The notes beneath the pieces are model-generated. The model saw only the letters and a program-made list of their open reading frames with translations, searched no databases and had not been told where the DNA came from. From assembly GCA_947483645.1 (NCBI GenBank), contig CANKLS010000056.1:1-7543 (forward strand): a DNA stretch of 7,543 nt, read 5' to 3'. This stretch comes from Bradymonadales bacterium (GTDB taxonomy: Bacteria; Myxococcota; Bradymonadia; REDH01). A program made the position numbers and the translations under genes. Shown here piece by piece: positions 7,250 through 7,543 of this stretch; within the stretch, counting starts at the first letter, position 1; each line of letters opens with the position of its first letter.

Positions 7250-7543
7250 GCCGGTCGAGGTTGGTGCGGAAGCTCCGCTCGCCCGACTCCAGCGGCGGCG
7301 TCTCCAGCATGGCCGGCGTGTTCTCAAAGGCGGGGTGATTGACGAGGTGGGCGAAGGCCTCCGCCGCGATGCCGCCTACGCCAATCTGGTCGTGCCGGTC
7401 TTTGCGGTTGCCCAGCCCGCCCATCGAGCCGTTGAGGTGGAAGGCGGCGACCTTGTCCCAGCCGACCGTCTGCTTGAGCTGCTGGAGCATCTCTTCGCAG
7501 GCCTCTGCAGAGCCGAGGTCGTAGCCGCCCGCGAAGGCGTGGC
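7224..7543 (-). CDS. nfo: Endonuclease IV (AP endonuclease), C-terminal part (start outside window)
   Basis: Zinc-dependent enzyme that cuts DNA 5' to abasic sites in base-excision repair. Reading the minus strand from base 7541 gives 105 residues ending at the TAG in 7224-7226; the start lies beyond the window. The fragment opens with HAFAGGYD, matching the family HAFAAGYD. Aligned without gaps to E. coli Nfo numbering, it keeps the metal ligands H182 (fragment residue 1), H216 (35, in FHLN), D229 and H231 (48 and 50, in KDRH) and E261 (80, in LETP). The metal-binding sequence IGVGGIA follows, as IGKGHIG does in the family. The segment after FHLN reads GSMGGLG where DSKGPLG is usual, so a Lys is replaced by Met. 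The gene converges on lgt and overlaps it by 26 bases. Identity is firm despite the short fragment. Confidence 0.93.
   Translation of the reverse strand, partial: HAFAGGYDLGSAEACEEMLQQLKQTVGWDKVAAFHLNGSMGGLGNRKDRHDQIGVGGIAAEAFAHLVNHPAFENTPAMLETPPLESGERSFRTNLDRLKAMRRPS

Noticed and set aside
1..7543. A novel defence, mobile or CRISPR-type system
   Set aside because: Both strands were read; nearly all the sequence is explained by five genes, four of them housekeeping, with no direct-repeat arrays, integrase, transposase or toxin-antitoxin signs.

Overview
The window (7,543 bases, strongly GC-rich) comes from a Gram-negative bacterium. It reads as ordinary chromosome rather than a mobile or defence region. 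A large secreted protein built from PKD and lamin-tail domains with a cysteine-rich N-terminal part, together with long variants of LspA and Lgt, fits the former Deltaproteobacteria, especially the Myxococcota/Bradymonadota type. That placement is inference from style, not a proven assignment.

Layout. Bases 1-2337 (+) are the 3' part of a gene for a secreted modular protein; its start lies before the window. After 103 non-coding bases comes a tight same-strand block: ileS (2441-5296, isoleucyl-tRNA synthetase), lspA (5323-6108, signal peptidase II) and lgt (6116-7249, prolipoprotein diacylglyceryl transferase). The gaps are 26 and 7 bases, so one operon is likely. The last part, 7224-7543 on the minus strand, is the C-terminal end of endonuclease IV (nfo). 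It converges on lgt and overlaps it by 26 bases.

How the genes work together. Lgt adds diacylglycerol to the lipobox cysteine of prolipoproteins, and LspA then cleaves the signal peptide, so two successive steps of lipoprotein maturation sit side by side behind ileS. The ileS-lspA pairing is widespread in bacteria; having lgt directly attached is less usual. nfo belongs to base-excision repair and appears to be an unrelated convergent neighbour.

I see no CRISPR array, IS element, phage gene, tRNA or rRNA. The points most worth a second look are: a near-perfect 366-367-residue duplication in the secreted protein, in which each lamin-tail copy keeps eight cysteines in register; an inserted periplasmic segment of about 75 residues in LspA; a two-helix N-terminal extension and replaced conserved residues in Lgt; and altered second positions in both class I signature motifs of IleRS.
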